Shown in pieces: positions 18,776 through 29,006 of a DNA stretch of 64,000 nucleotides. Position 1 is the first letter of the stretch. Each line of letters starts with the position of its first letter. A program made the translations under genes and the position numbers. The notes beneath the pieces are model-generated. The model was not told the DNA's origin. It was given only the letters and a program-made list of their open reading frames with translations, and ran no database searches. The DNA is from Verrucomicrobiota bacterium (GTDB taxonomy: Bacteria > Verrucomicrobiota > Verrucomicrobiia > Opitutales > UBA953). The DNA is taken from NCBI GenBank assembly GCA_014193315.1, contig BJHS01000013.1:1-64000 (forward strand), read 5' to 3'.

Positions 18776-18805
18776 CCATTAGAACAGTGTGAATGGTTAC
18801 CAATT

Positions 18806-18827
18806 GCACCGTGGCACACACGGTGCT
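18806..18827 (+). promoter_or_regulatory. Candidate sigma-54 promoter and overlapping dyad upstream of glnN
   Basis: TGGCACACACGGTGCT (18812-18827) has the sigma-54 -24 element TGGCAC and a -12 GC at the exact required distance (GG and GC separated by 10 bases); the -12 half reads GTGC rather than TTGC. The predicted start would be near 18838, 30-35 bases before the glnN ATG. The same bases form a dyad, GCACCGTG (18806-18813) and CACGGTGC (18819-18826) around 5 bases, so a repressor/activator operator is an alternative or additional reading. Confidence 0.5.
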
Positions 18828-18870
18828 TTCCCAGAGGGGTCAAAAGACGATTTTTCACCAATCCTAAACC

Positions 18871-21027
<2,157 letters not shown>

Positions 21028-21053
21028 GCCGCCCCCGGCTTTGCCGAGACCAA

Positions 21054-21082
21054 GGGCCGAACCTCCGGGTTCGGCCCTTTTT
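21054..21082 (+). terminator. Intrinsic terminator after glnN
   Basis: GGGCCGAACC (21054-21063) pairs perfectly with GGTTCGGCCC (21068-21077) around a 4-base loop, followed by TTTTT (21078-21082). Confidence 0.93.
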
Positions 21083-21127
21083 GTTGTCCCCCATAGCGAC
21101 TTCCTACCCGCCGGGCCCCTCAAAGCA

Positions 21128-21153
21128 GAAGGCCCGTCAGATGACGGGCCTTC
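21128..21153 (-). terminator. Hairpin downstream of rpsU
   Basis: A near-perfect 12-bp palindrome (GAAGGCCCGTCA at 21128-21139 with TGACGGGCCTTC at 21142-21153) lies 23 bases beyond the rpsU stop. On the minus strand it is followed by CTGCTTTG, a poor T-tract, so it could be a terminator or an RNA 3'-end stabiliser. Confidence 0.6.
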
Positions 21154-21176
21154 GGGCTGACAGGGAGGAGGGCGGT

Positions 21177-21377
21177 TTAGACGTTATCCCACTTCTTACG
21201 CAGGTAGGCGTTGAAGTTCTTGACCTTCTTCTTGCGACGGCGGCGTTCAGCCGGCTTCTCGAAGCCTCGCTTGGCGCGGGCGTCCTTGATGATTCCCTCG
21301 CGGTCGATCTTTTTCTTGAGGCGGCGGAGAGCCTTGTCGACGGTCTCGCCTTTGCGAATCTTGATTTCTACGGACAT
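21177..21377 (-). CDS. rpsU: 30S ribosomal protein S21 (bS21)
   Basis: A small very basic protein that binds near the 3' end of 16S rRNA on the 30S platform. I start at the ATG whose product begins MSVEIKIRKGETVDKALRRL, the standard S21 N-terminus; the frame is open 16 codons further. The 66 residues include the KRGFEKPAERRRRKKK block and end KNFNAYLRKKWDNV with aromatic residues Y58 and W63. In Bacteroidota the S21 C-terminus helps to sequester the anti-Shine-Dalgarno sequence, relevant because this window is nearly free of Shine-Dalgarno sequences; whether this S21 does so is unknown. Divergent from smc. Confidence 0.95.
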   Translation of the reverse strand: MSVEIKIRKGETVDKALRRLKKKIDREGIIKDARAKRGFEKPAERRRRKKKVKNFNAYLRKKWDNV

Positions 21378-21518
21378 GTTGGCGTTTGGAGGGTCGAAAG
21401 AACAAGGGGGGAGGCGGTTCGTCAACCCCGAATCCTAGGGATTTACAGCCGTGAATAAGTCCCCCCCTTAGACTCTTGCGGGAGGGGTGGGGGAGGGCAA
21501 TCGTGCGGTCTACCCTCG

Positions 21519-24500
21519 ATGTACCTCAAGGAAATCGTCGCCAACGGATTTAAAAGCTTCGCCGACCGGACCCGCATCGACCTGCGGCCGGGCGTCACGG
21601 CCGTCGTCGGCCCTAACGGCTGCGGTAAGTCCAACATCGTGGACGCCATCCGCTGGGTGCTGGGGGAACAGAGCGCCAAATCCCTCCGGGCCGGGGCCAT
21701 GCAGGACGTCATCTTTAACGGTTCCGACCGCCGGAAGGCTCTCCCCCAGTGCGAGGTCGAGTTGATTTTCGCCGATTGCGAGAAAGAGCTCGGTACCGCC
21801 TTCGCCGAGGTCTCGGTCATGCGCCGCCTTCACCGGGAGGGTGCGAGCGACTATTTCATCAACGGGAAGCCTTCCCGCCTGAAGGACATCCAGCGGCTGT
21901 TCATGGACACAGGTATCGGTCGGATGTCCTACTCGTTCATGGTGCAGGGCCAGATCGACCAGGTGCTTTCCGCGAACCCCGCTGAGCGCCGTTACATTTT
22001 CGAGGAGGCCGCCGGGATCACCCGTTACAAGGTGCAGCGCCGCGAGGCCCTCAACAAACTCGCTGGCGTCGACACGAACCTCGCGCGTATCACCGACGTC
22101 GTGAGCGAGGTCGGGCGCCAGATCGCCACGTTGCGCCGCCAGGCCGCCAAGGCCCTGCGCTACCGTCGCCTGCGGCATCGCTTCACCCACCTCGACCTCG
22201 CTTGGCAAGCCAAGCAGTTCGGCAATCGCCGGACGCAGGTGGCCATCCTTGAGGCGGACTTCGCCTCCTGCCGCGAGGAGGTCGCCGCCTTGAGCGAAGG
22301 CTTGCGTAGCCGCGAGGCCGCCTTGGGCGATGCCCGCGGCCGGCGCACCGCCTTCGCCGAACAGGTCCAGCAATCCCAGCAGGCGCTTTTCGACCAGCGG
22401 ACCACGCGGGAGAACGCCGAGGCCGAGGCTCGCACGTCCGACCTGCGGGCGGACGATCTCGTGGCCCGCTTGGCCGAAATCGCGCGCGAGGCCCAGGAGG
22501 CCGAGGCCGCCATCGCCGATTACGATGTCCGCCTGAGCGGGAGTTCCACCGCCAAGACCGACGCCGCCGGTTCGGTCTCCGCGACCGACGCGGCTTTCCG
22601 GGACAAGACCGCCGAGGTCGAAGCTTCCCTCCGCCAGTTGATGGAGGTTGAGCAGTGCCTCCGTCGCGCCCGCCAGGATATCCTGATCGCCGAAGGGGAG
22701 ATGACCCGCGCCCGCGCCGACGTCACCAACCTGGAGGTCGATCTCCGCGGCTACCAATCCCGCCATGTCGATGTTTCCGGCTCCCTCGCGCAGGCGAAGG
22801 AGGAGCGCGAAGGTTTGGAGCGTCGCGTCGCCGAGTGTGCCGCGGTCGTGACCGCCCGTCATGGCGAACTGCAGGCCGCCCGGCTTTCCGAGCAGGAGGC
22901 GCTCGAGCAGGGCCGCACCCTGCTCGGTGATTTCCGCACCTTGCAGCAGACCATCTCCGAGCAAGACCGTAAGGTCGCCAAGCTCTCCGCCCAACTGGGT
23001 CTGCTCGAGCAGATGCAGTCCCGGCTCGAAGGTTTCTCCGACGCGGCCAAGGCCGTGTTGCGGGGCGAGCTCGCCGAGGCGATGCCGGCCGGCAAGGCCG
23101 CCGCCCTGGCCGACCTCGTGACCGTCACGGATGTCACAATCGCCGCCGCCCTTGAGACGATTCTCGGCGCCGCCTCCGAGGCCGTGACGCTCGATAACGC
23201 CGAATTTCTCCCGGGCATCGTCGCCCAGATGGGCGAGCGTCAGCTCGGCCGCGCGGTTTTCCAGGTCGAGGCCCCGCCCGCCGCCCGGACCGGTTCGGCC
23301 GCGCCGGGATGGCTGCGACCCGCGACCACCGCGGTGCAGTCGAAGTCGCCCGCCCACGCCCGCCTGGTCTCCAACCTCTTCGATGGTTGCTACGTGTGCC
23401 CCTCGCTGGGCGACTTCATCCGTTGGTGGCGCGCGAATCCCGACTTCGAGTTCTTCCTCGTCGCCACGACCGAGGGCGACCTTATCGACCGCCGCGGGTT
23501 GGTCTTCGCCGGGCGGCCCCGCAAGGCCGCCGCCGGTGGCGCCGGTTCCGGCGTCTTCTCGCGCGAGAGCGAGATCCGTTCGGTCCGCGCCAACCTCGAG
23601 ACCGAGAACGACCAGCTGACGACCTTCAACGAGCAGGCCATGGGCTTGCAGGCCGCGATGGACGCCAACGAGGCTGAGCTCGGCCAGCGCCGCGGCGCTA
23701 CCCAGTTCGCCGCGCAGGAACTCTCCGTCGCCCAGGCCGATGAGCGCGCCGGCCGCGCGACCCTTTCCTCGGCGGATGAACGCATCGCCCGCGAGCAGCG
23801 CCTGCTCAATGAGCTCGACGCGGCCAAGGCCGAGGCCGTGATTCGTCGCGACCGCGCCCAGGAGACTTTGACGGTCAAGTACACCCAGGTCGCCGAGTTG
23901 CGCGAGGCCATCACGACCGGCGAGACTTCTGTCGAGACCGCGCGCGCCGAGAGCGAATTGCGCCGCACCGCCCTGGGCGAAGCCCGCCTTTCCCTCGCTG
24001 AGCAGCGCCAGCGGTTGGAATTGGTCGGTCGCGAAGTGGCCGAACTCGAATCGCGCCGGACTGAGGCCGCGATCCGGCTCTCGGCCCGCCGGAGCGAGGC
24101 TGCCCAGAACGAGCGTCAGGTCGCTGAACTGCGCGCATTATCCGCCACCGCCAAGGAGACGTCCCTCCGCCTCGCCGGTGAAATCGAGGTCGCGACGGCC
24201 GCCTTGGCGGTCGTTCGTAAGGAGCTTTCCGCCACCGACGCCGCGGTGGAGGCCGAGGATCGCATCCTCGCCGTCGACCGCGAAAAACTCCGCGTCATCG
24301 ACACCCGCTTGCGCGGGCTCGAGGTCGCCCTCGCCGAGCAGACCTCGCAGTGCGGCTTCCTCGTCGAGAAGGTCCAGGCCGACCACCAACTCGAGGTCGC
24401 TTCCGTGGATTGGCGGCTGCAACTCTGGTTGGCCGACGGCGAGCCCGATGGGCTGGCTGGTTTCGACGATCTGGAGGACCCCGAGGAGAAGGAGTCCGAG

Positions 24501-25274
24501 CGCCGTCCGGCCAAGGCCCCGACGCATCGTGGCGAACCGACCGCCGAGGACCTCGCCGCCCTCGACGCGACCGACTGGCCCCCGTTGGTGCGCGAAATCT
24601 CCGAGCTGCGCGACCGCATGGCCGGGATGGGCTCGGTCAATCTCGTCGCCGTCGAGGAATACTCCTCGCTCCGCGAGCGCCACGATTTCCTGACCAAGCA
24701 GAGCGACGACCTTTGGAAGGCCAAGGAGGAACTCACGAAGGCGATTGACGAGCTGAATCAGACCTCCCTCAAGCTCTTCACCGACACCTTCGAGCAGGTC
24801 CGCAAGAACTTCCAGTTCACCTTCGAGCGGCTGTTTGACGGCGGTCGCGCCGACCTGCAGCTCGTCCAGGGCGAGGACGTCCTGGAAAGCGGTATCGAGA
24901 TCGTCGCCCACCCGCCCGGCACCAAGCTGCGGGGCATCTCCCTCCTCTCCGGCGGCCAGCGCACCATGACGGCGGTCGCCTTACTCTTCGCCATCTACAT
25001 GGTGAAGCCTTCCCCCTTGTGCGTGCTCGACGAGCTCGATGCTCCCCTCGACGACACCAACGTGGGGCGCTTCACGGACATCATCCGCGAGTTCACCCGT
25101 TACTCTCAGTTTCTGATCATCACCCACAATAAGCGCACGGTCTCGGCGGCCGACGCCATCTTCGGCGCGACCATGCAGGAGAAGGGGGTCACCCGGCTGT
25201 TCTCGATGCGTTTCAACAAGGAACGCGACCAAGCCGAGCCGACCCAGCCGGGTGGTTTCACGATGGCCCGCTGA
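21519..25274 (+). CDS. smc: Chromosome segregation/condensation protein SMC
   Basis: A 1251-residue SMC ATPase that organises and segregates the chromosome. The N-terminal head has Walker A GPNGCGKSN (31-39). Two long coiled coils rich in Glu, Arg and Ala (about 170-500 and 680-1010) flank a hinge (about 510-670, with glycine-rich turns). The C-terminal head carries the signature LLSGGQRTM (about 1141-1150) and Walker B VLDELDAPLDD. A proline/acidic stretch near 990-1030 lies between the second coil and the head. The ScpA/ScpB partners are not in the window. Confidence 0.97.
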   Translation: MYLKEIVANGFKSFADRTRIDLRPGVTAVVGPNGCGKSNIVDAIRWVLGEQSAKSLRAGAMQDVIFNGSDRRKALPQCEVELIFADCEKELGTAFAEVSVMRRLHREGASDYFINGKPSRLKDIQRLFMDTGIGRMSYSFMVQGQIDQVLSANPAERRYIFEEAAGITRYKVQRREALNKLAGVDTNLARITDVVSEVGRQIATLRRQAAKALRYRRLRHRFTHLDLAWQAKQFGNRRTQVAILEADFASCREEVAALSEGLRSREAALGDARGRRTAFAEQVQQSQQALFDQRTTRENAEAEARTSDLRADDLVARLAEIAREAQEAEAAIADYDVRLSGSSTAKTDAAGSVSATDAAFRDKTAEVEASLRQLMEVEQCLRRARQDILIAEGEMTRARADVTNLEVDLRGYQSRHVDVSGSLAQAKEEREGLERRVAECAAVVTARHGELQAARLSEQEALEQGRTLLGDFRTLQQTISEQDRKVAKLSAQLGLLEQMQSRLEGFSDAAKAVLRGELAEAMPAGKAAALADLVTVTDVTIAAALETILGAASEAVTLDNAEFLPGIVAQMGERQLGRAVFQVEAPPAARTGSAAPGWLRPATTAVQSKSPAHARLVSNLFDGCYVCPSLGDFIRWWRANPDFEFFLVATTEGDLIDRRGLVFAGRPRKAAAGGAGSGVFSRESEIRSVRANLETENDQLTTFNEQAMGLQAAMDANEAELGQRRGATQFAAQELSVAQADERAGRATLSSADERIAREQRLLNELDAAKAEAVIRRDRAQETLTVKYTQVAELREAITTGETSVETARAESELRRTALGEARLSLAEQRQRLELVGREVAELESRRTEAAIRLSARRSEAAQNERQVAELRALSATAKETSLRLAGEIEVATAALAVVRKELSATDAAVEAEDRILAVDREKLRVIDTRLRGLEVALAEQTSQCGFLVEKVQADHQLEVASVDWRLQLWLADGEPDGLAGFDDLEDPEEKESERRPAKAPTHRGEPTAEDLAALDATDWPPLVREISELRDRMAGMGSVNLVAVEEYSSLRERHDFLTKQSDDLWKAKEELTKAIDELNQTSLKLFTDTFEQVRKNFQFTFERLFDGGRADLQLVQGEDVLESGIEIVAHPPGTKLRGISLLSGGQRTMTAVALLFAIYMVKPSPLCVLDELDAPLDDTNVGRFTDIIREFTRYSQFLIITHNKRTVSAADAIFGATMQEKGVTRLFSMRFNKERDQAEPTQPGGFTMAR

Positions 25275-25317
25275 CGTCGCTTGCTTTGGCCTATCCGGAC
25301 GCTAGTCTGGTCAGGTC

Positions 25318-26418
25318 ATGAGCCGCCTCCTTGCCTTCATCGCCCTCCTGCCGGCGCTGCTGCTCGCCGGCGTTTCCTTCGAGTCCGACCAGCGCCCGGT
25401 GAACCGCTCCGTCCCGGGGGCGAGTTACGCCGACATGTTGTCGCGGATTACCCCCGCCGTGGTGAGCATTCGCACCGCGCAGGTAATCCCGCCCGACATC
25501 CTGCGCCGCCTGCGAGGGCGCATCGACCCGAACGACCTCAAGGTGGACACCAAGACCGGCGAAGTCACGGTCCCCGCCGGCCTCGGGTCTGGTACGATCA
25601 TCAATCCGGACGGCTACGTCATCACCAACCGCCACGTCGTCACCCTGCCCAATAATACCACCGCGGAGAGCGTGTTCGTCACTTTGAAGGACCGCCGCGA
25701 GTTCCGGGCCAAGGTGCTTGGGGTCGATAATAAGACGGATATCGCGGTCTTGAAGATCGAGGGCCGGAACCTCCCTTACGCCCGCTTCGCCGACAGCGAC
25801 AAGGCCCTCGTGGGCGATGTCGTCTTCGCCATCGGCAACCCCCTCGGGGTCGGCATGACGGTGACCTCGGGGATCATCTCCGCGACTGGCCGCTCGGGCA
25901 TGGGCCTCGATTACGAGGATTTCCTCCAGACCGACGCCTCGATCAATCCGGGCAATAGCGGCGGGCCTTTGATCGACTTCGAGGGGCGCATCGTCGGGAT
26001 GAACACCGCCATCCGCACCTCCGGCAATGGCGGCAGCATCGGCATCGGGTTTTCCATCCCCTCCAACCTCATGATCAGCGTCGCCCTCGACCTGGCCAAC
26101 CATGGCAAGGTCGTGCGCGGCCTGATCGGGGTCATGGGCGAAGACCTGCCCCTGGACGACGCGACCAAGATGAACCTTGCCCGGAGCGGCGCCGTTCGGG
26201 TCACCGACGTCACCGAAGGCTTGCCGGCCGCCAAGGCGGGTCTGCGCATGGGTGACATCATCGTGGCCATCGACGGTAAGCCGTTCGCGGACTGGAATGA
26301 ACTCCGTATCGCAATCTCCCGGCGGAAGCCCGGCGAAACCTTGATGGTGAACTTCATCCGGGAAGGGCGGGGCTCCTTTGCCCGGATCACGGTGGCCGCT
26401 CGCCCGACCGGCAGCTGA
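25318..26418 (+). CDS. HtrA/DegP-family serine protease with one PDZ domain
   Basis: A periplasmic or membrane-anchored quality-control protease of 366 residues. The N-terminal hydrophobic segment (LLAFIALLPALLLAGVSF) may be a signal peptide or an uncleaved anchor. The catalytic triad is H106 (ITNRHVV), D141 (KTDIAVLKI) and S214 (NPGNSGGPL). A single PDZ domain follows (about 270-360, with GLPAAKAGLRMGDIIVAIDG), so it is nearer to the DegS-like architecture than to two-PDZ DegP. A segment of about 30 residues (RLRGRIDPNDLKVDTKTGEV) before the first strand is unusual. The next gene starts 3 bases after its stop, pointing to co-expression. Confidence 0.92.
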   Translation: MSRLLAFIALLPALLLAGVSFESDQRPVNRSVPGASYADMLSRITPAVVSIRTAQVIPPDILRRLRGRIDPNDLKVDTKTGEVTVPAGLGSGTIINPDGYVITNRHVVTLPNNTTAESVFVTLKDRREFRAKVLGVDNKTDIAVLKIEGRNLPYARFADSDKALVGDVVFAIGNPLGVGMTVTSGIISATGRSGMGLDYEDFLQTDASINPGNSGGPLIDFEGRIVGMNTAIRTSGNGGSIGIGFSIPSNLMISVALDLANHGKVVRGLIGVMGEDLPLDDATKMNLARSGAVRVTDVTEGLPAAKAGLRMGDIIVAIDGKPFADWNELRIAISRRKPGETLMVNFIREGRGSFARITVAARPTGS

Positions 26419-26420
26419 AC

Positions 26421-27191
26421 GTGCGGTCCCTCGGTACCATCCGCGATCTCGCGGGCGGCCGCGTGCCGCCGCTGACCCGCACGGCCTTGCTCGCTGGACT
26501 GGCGGTCTTCTTGGCGGCGCTGGCCTTGGTTCGACCGACCGATGGCGGCCTCCCTCCCGCCGAGCCCTTGCGGGGTGGAGTTCGCTGGGTCGCCGCTGGC
26601 AATGGGGTTGCCGAAGGGGTCGTGTTGCTGGACCCCTCGGTGGCCTACCTGCCCTCCAAACTCATCGCTTCCACTGACTTAGCCTTTACGGGGACAAAAA
26701 TGAGCGAAGAGACCCCTTTTGCCCGTTTAGACCGCCGGTTGACGAACGACCCGCTGAAATCCGCCGACCCCCCTTTAAGGTTGGTAGAGCCGGTGGCTCC
26801 GAGGGCGAGCTCGGCGGTGCCTTTGACGGCCGCGGACCCCTTCACCACCTTTGGCCGGGCCAATTTGGCTCAGTCCAGCCTGGCTCCTCGTGCGGGCAGT
26901 TTCGAGGTTTATGAACTAAGTGGGGCTAAAAAGTCTTTTATCAGCGGGATTCTGCCCCCTTTAGAACTTAAAAACATTAATAAAACAGATAAATCAGTAA
27001 ATAATGCCCCACTATGGTCTACTTTTGAAGCCATCGTTGGGGTCGACTCCCTTGGCTTACAAGGCCGGCCTGCCGTGATTCGATCCTCGGGGGATCGCGA
27101 GGTGGATCAGGCTCTCACCCGATGGGCGGCCGGGGTCCCCTGGGCCAAGCACTTACCCCCTGGTTCCTACCGCTTATTTGTCAGTCCGTAA
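26421..27191 (+). CDS. Unknown membrane-anchored periplasmic protein, partner of the HtrA gene
   Basis: A 256-residue product read from a GTG three bases after the protease stop. It has one N-terminal hydrophobic segment (TALLAGLAVFLAALALV) and otherwise a soluble, proline- and alanine-rich body. The C-terminus (REVDQALTRWAAGVPWAK followed by LPPGSYRLFVSP) is reminiscent of the closing strands of TonB-type domains, which is only a pattern impression. Bases 26928-27007 are strikingly A/T-rich for this genome and encode a Lys/Asn-rich island (ELKNINKTDKSVNNA). I cannot assign a function; coupling suggests a role with the protease. Confidence 0.6.
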   Translation: MRSLGTIRDLAGGRVPPLTRTALLAGLAVFLAALALVRPTDGGLPPAEPLRGGVRWVAAGNGVAEGVVLLDPSVAYLPSKLIASTDLAFTGTKMSEETPFARLDRRLTNDPLKSADPPLRLVEPVAPRASSAVPLTAADPFTTFGRANLAQSSLAPRAGSFEVYELSGAKKSFISGILPPLELKNINKTDKSVNNAPLWSTFEAIVGVDSLGLQGRPAVIRSSGDREVDQALTRWAAGVPWAKHLPPGSYRLFVSP

Positions 27192-27230
27192 GCCTTCCAG
27201 CTGGGCTGTAAAAGGCTTGGAAATATCCGC

Positions 27231-27259
27231 TTGACGGGGGGGGTGGCGGTGGTCATTCA
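27231..27259 (+). promoter_or_regulatory. Candidate promoter of the tRNA-Thr/tuf transcript
   Basis: TTGACG (27231-27236) resembles a -35 element and CATTCA (27254-27259) a weak -10 after 17 bases. The spacer starts with a G8 tract (27236-27243 including the last base of the -35). The predicted start is about 30 bases before the tRNA. Confidence 0.35.
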
Positions 27260-27296
27260 AACCCTTCCCTCCTCGTCCCAAGCACTTGGTCGGGAT

Positions 27297-27372
<76 letters not shown>

Positions 27373-27420
27373 TCACTTTCCTTTCCACACACCATCCAAC
27401 CACCTCCCACCACCAAAACC

Positions 27421-28608
27421 ATGGCCAAAGAGAAGTTCAACCGCACCAAGCCCCACGTCAATGTCGGTACCATCGGTCACATCGACCATGGCAAGTCGAC
27501 CACGACCGCCGCGATCGTCGCCGTCCAGGCCCGCAAGGGTCTCGCCGAGACCAAGTCGTACGCTGAAATCACCAAGGGCGGTACCGTCCGCGACGCCACG
27601 AAGACCGTGACCATCGCCGCCTCGCACGTCGAGTACGAGTCCGTCGGTCGCCACTACGCCCACGTTGACTGCCCGGGCCACGCCGACTTCGTCAAGAACA
27701 TGATCACCGGCGCCGCCCAGATGGACGGTGCGATCCTCGTGGTCTCCGCCGCCGACGGCGTCATGCCCCAGACCAAGGAGCACATCCTCCTCGCCCGCCA
27801 GGTCGGCGTGCCGAAGATCGTCGTCTGGCTCAACAAGGTCGACCTCTCCGAGCCCGACCTCATCGACCTCGTCGAGATGGAAGTCCGCGACCTTCTCAAC
27901 AAGTACCAGTACGACGGTGACAACGTCAAAATCGTCCGTGGCTCCGCCACCGCCGCCCTCGACGCTAAGCCCGAAGGCGAGCAGGCCATCCAGAATCTCC
28001 TGGACGCTCTCGATGCCGAAATCCCTGAACCGAAGCGCGAAACCGACAAGCCGTTCATGATGGCCGTCGAAGACGTCTTCTCCATCACCGGTCGTGGCAC
28101 CGTCGCCACCGGCCGTATCGAGCGTGGCGTCATCAAGGTCGGCGAAGAAATCGAGATTGTCGGTCTCCGTGACACCCTCAAGACCACCGTCACCGGCGTC
28201 GAAATGTTCCGCAAGGAACTCGATCAGGGCCAGGCTGGCGACAACGTCGGTCTCCTCGTCCGTGGCGTCGAAAAGAGCCAGATCGAGCGTGGCCAAGTCC
28301 TCGCGAAGCCGGGCAGCATCAAGCCCCACACCGTCGCCAAGGCTCAGATCTACGTGCTGAAGGCCGACGAAGGTGGTCGCCACACGTCCTTCACCAACAA
28401 CTATCGCCCGCAGTTCTTCTTCGGTACCTGCGACGCGACCGGCACCGTTATCCTCCCGGAAGGCGTGGAAATGGTGATGCCCGGCGACAACGTCACGATC
28501 ACGATTGAGCTGCAGAAGCCCGTCGCGATGGAGAAGGGCCAGCGCTTCGCGCTTCGCGAAGGTGGCAAGACCATCGGCGCCGGCCAAATCCTCGAAATCA
28601 CCAAGTGA
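27421..28608 (+). CDS. tuf: Translation elongation factor Tu with atypical switch I
   Basis: GTPase that delivers aminoacyl-tRNA to the ribosome. The ATG at 27421 gives 395 residues beginning [20 protein letters not shown]. Conserved blocks: P-loop GHIDHGKS (19-26; T is usual at the last place), DCPGH with catalytic H87, NKVD (138-141) and RGSATAAL, where the family has SAL. Domains II and III are canonical ([34 protein letters not shown]). Switch I departs strongly from the family: residues 47-66 read [20 protein letters not shown] where nearly all EF-Tu proteins have an acidic stretch, EEKxRGITI. The Mg-coordinating threonine is kept (T64). It is flanked by tRNA-Thr and tRNA-Trp and heads the secE-nusG-L11-L1 block. 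Confidence 0.97.
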   Translation: MAKEKFNRTKPHVNVGTIGHIDHGKSTTTAAIVAVQARKGLAETKSYAEITKGGTVRDATKTVTIAASHVEYESVGRHYAHVDCPGHADFVKNMITGAAQMDGAILVVSAADGVMPQTKEHILLARQVGVPKIVVWLNKVDLSEPDLIDLVEMEVRDLLNKYQYDGDNVKIVRGSATAALDAKPEGEQAIQNLLDALDAEIPEPKRETDKPFMMAVEDVFSITGRGTVATGRIERGVIKVGEEIEIVGLRDTLKTTVTGVEMFRKELDQGQAGDNVGLLVRGVEKSQIERGQVLAKPGSIKPHTVAKAQIYVLKADEGGRHTSFTNNYRPQFFFGTCDATGTVILPEGVEMVMPGDNVTITIELQKPVAMEKGQRFALREGGKTIGAGQILEITK

Positions 28609-28633
28609 TTCGCCGCCGAAAGGCCTGATTCAC

Positions 28634-28675
28634 GATGCCGCGGCCCCCGAAAAAGGGGCCCGGCATCGGTCTCTT
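28634..28675 (+). terminator. Hairpin between tuf and tRNA-Trp
   Basis: A long stem, GATGCCG (28634-28640) and GGCCCC (28642-28647) pairing with GGGGCC (28655-28660) and CGGCATC (28661-28667), with one bulged C, is followed by GGTCTCTTT. It may be a partial terminator that lets tuf exceed the downstream genes, or a processing site before the tRNA. Confidence 0.55.
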
Positions 28676-28690
28676 TAAACCACAACACAC

Positions 28691-28766
28691 AGGACGGTAG
28701 CTCAATTGGCAGAGTAGCGGTCTCCAAAACCGTTGGTTGTGGGTTCGACTCCCTCCCGTCCTGCCA
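28691..28766 (+). tRNA. tRNA-Trp (anticodon CCA), CCA encoded
   Basis: A 76-base cloverleaf with acceptor AGGACGG/CCGTCCT, anticodon stem GCGGT/ACCGT around CTCCAAA (anticodon CCA), T arm with TTCGACT loop, discriminator G and genomic CCA. One T-stem pair is a U-U mismatch (GTGGG/CCCTC). The tuf-trnW-secE-nusG order is common in bacteria. Confidence 0.97.
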
Positions 28767-28792
28767 CCTTCACCCTCGATCACCACCACCAA

Positions 28793-28999
28793 ATGTTCAG
28801 CTTCCTCGGACGCCTGCGCGAATTCTGGAACGAGACCATCACCGAGGTCTTCGTCAAGGCTTCGTGGCCGACGCTCAAGGAGCTGGCCGACTCGACGCTG
28901 GTCGTAATCGTCGTCATCGCCCTCCTGGGTGCTGTCGTTTTTCTCTGCGATTTTTCGCTCTCCAACTTCGTCCAGTTCGCGACCCATCTGGTCCGCTGA
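28793..28999 (+). CDS. secE: Preprotein translocase subunit SecE
   Basis: The single-span SecE that clamps SecY in the inner membrane. ATG 28793 gives 68 residues: an amphipathic N-terminal helix, the conserved KASWPTLKEL cytosolic motif and one transmembrane segment (STLVVIVVIALLGAVVFLCD). This is the short form typical of most bacteria rather than the three-span E. coli type. It lies 26 bases after tRNA-Trp and 7 bases before nusG. Confidence 0.95.
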   Translation: MFSFLGRLREFWNETITEVFVKASWPTLKELADSTLVVIVVIALLGAVVFLCDFSLSNFVQFATHLVR

Positions 29000-29006
29000 A
29001 CCCACC

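Noticed and set aside
21128-21153. REP-like repeat element
   Set aside because: A single palindrome only; no second copy seen, so a gene-end hairpin is the simpler reading.
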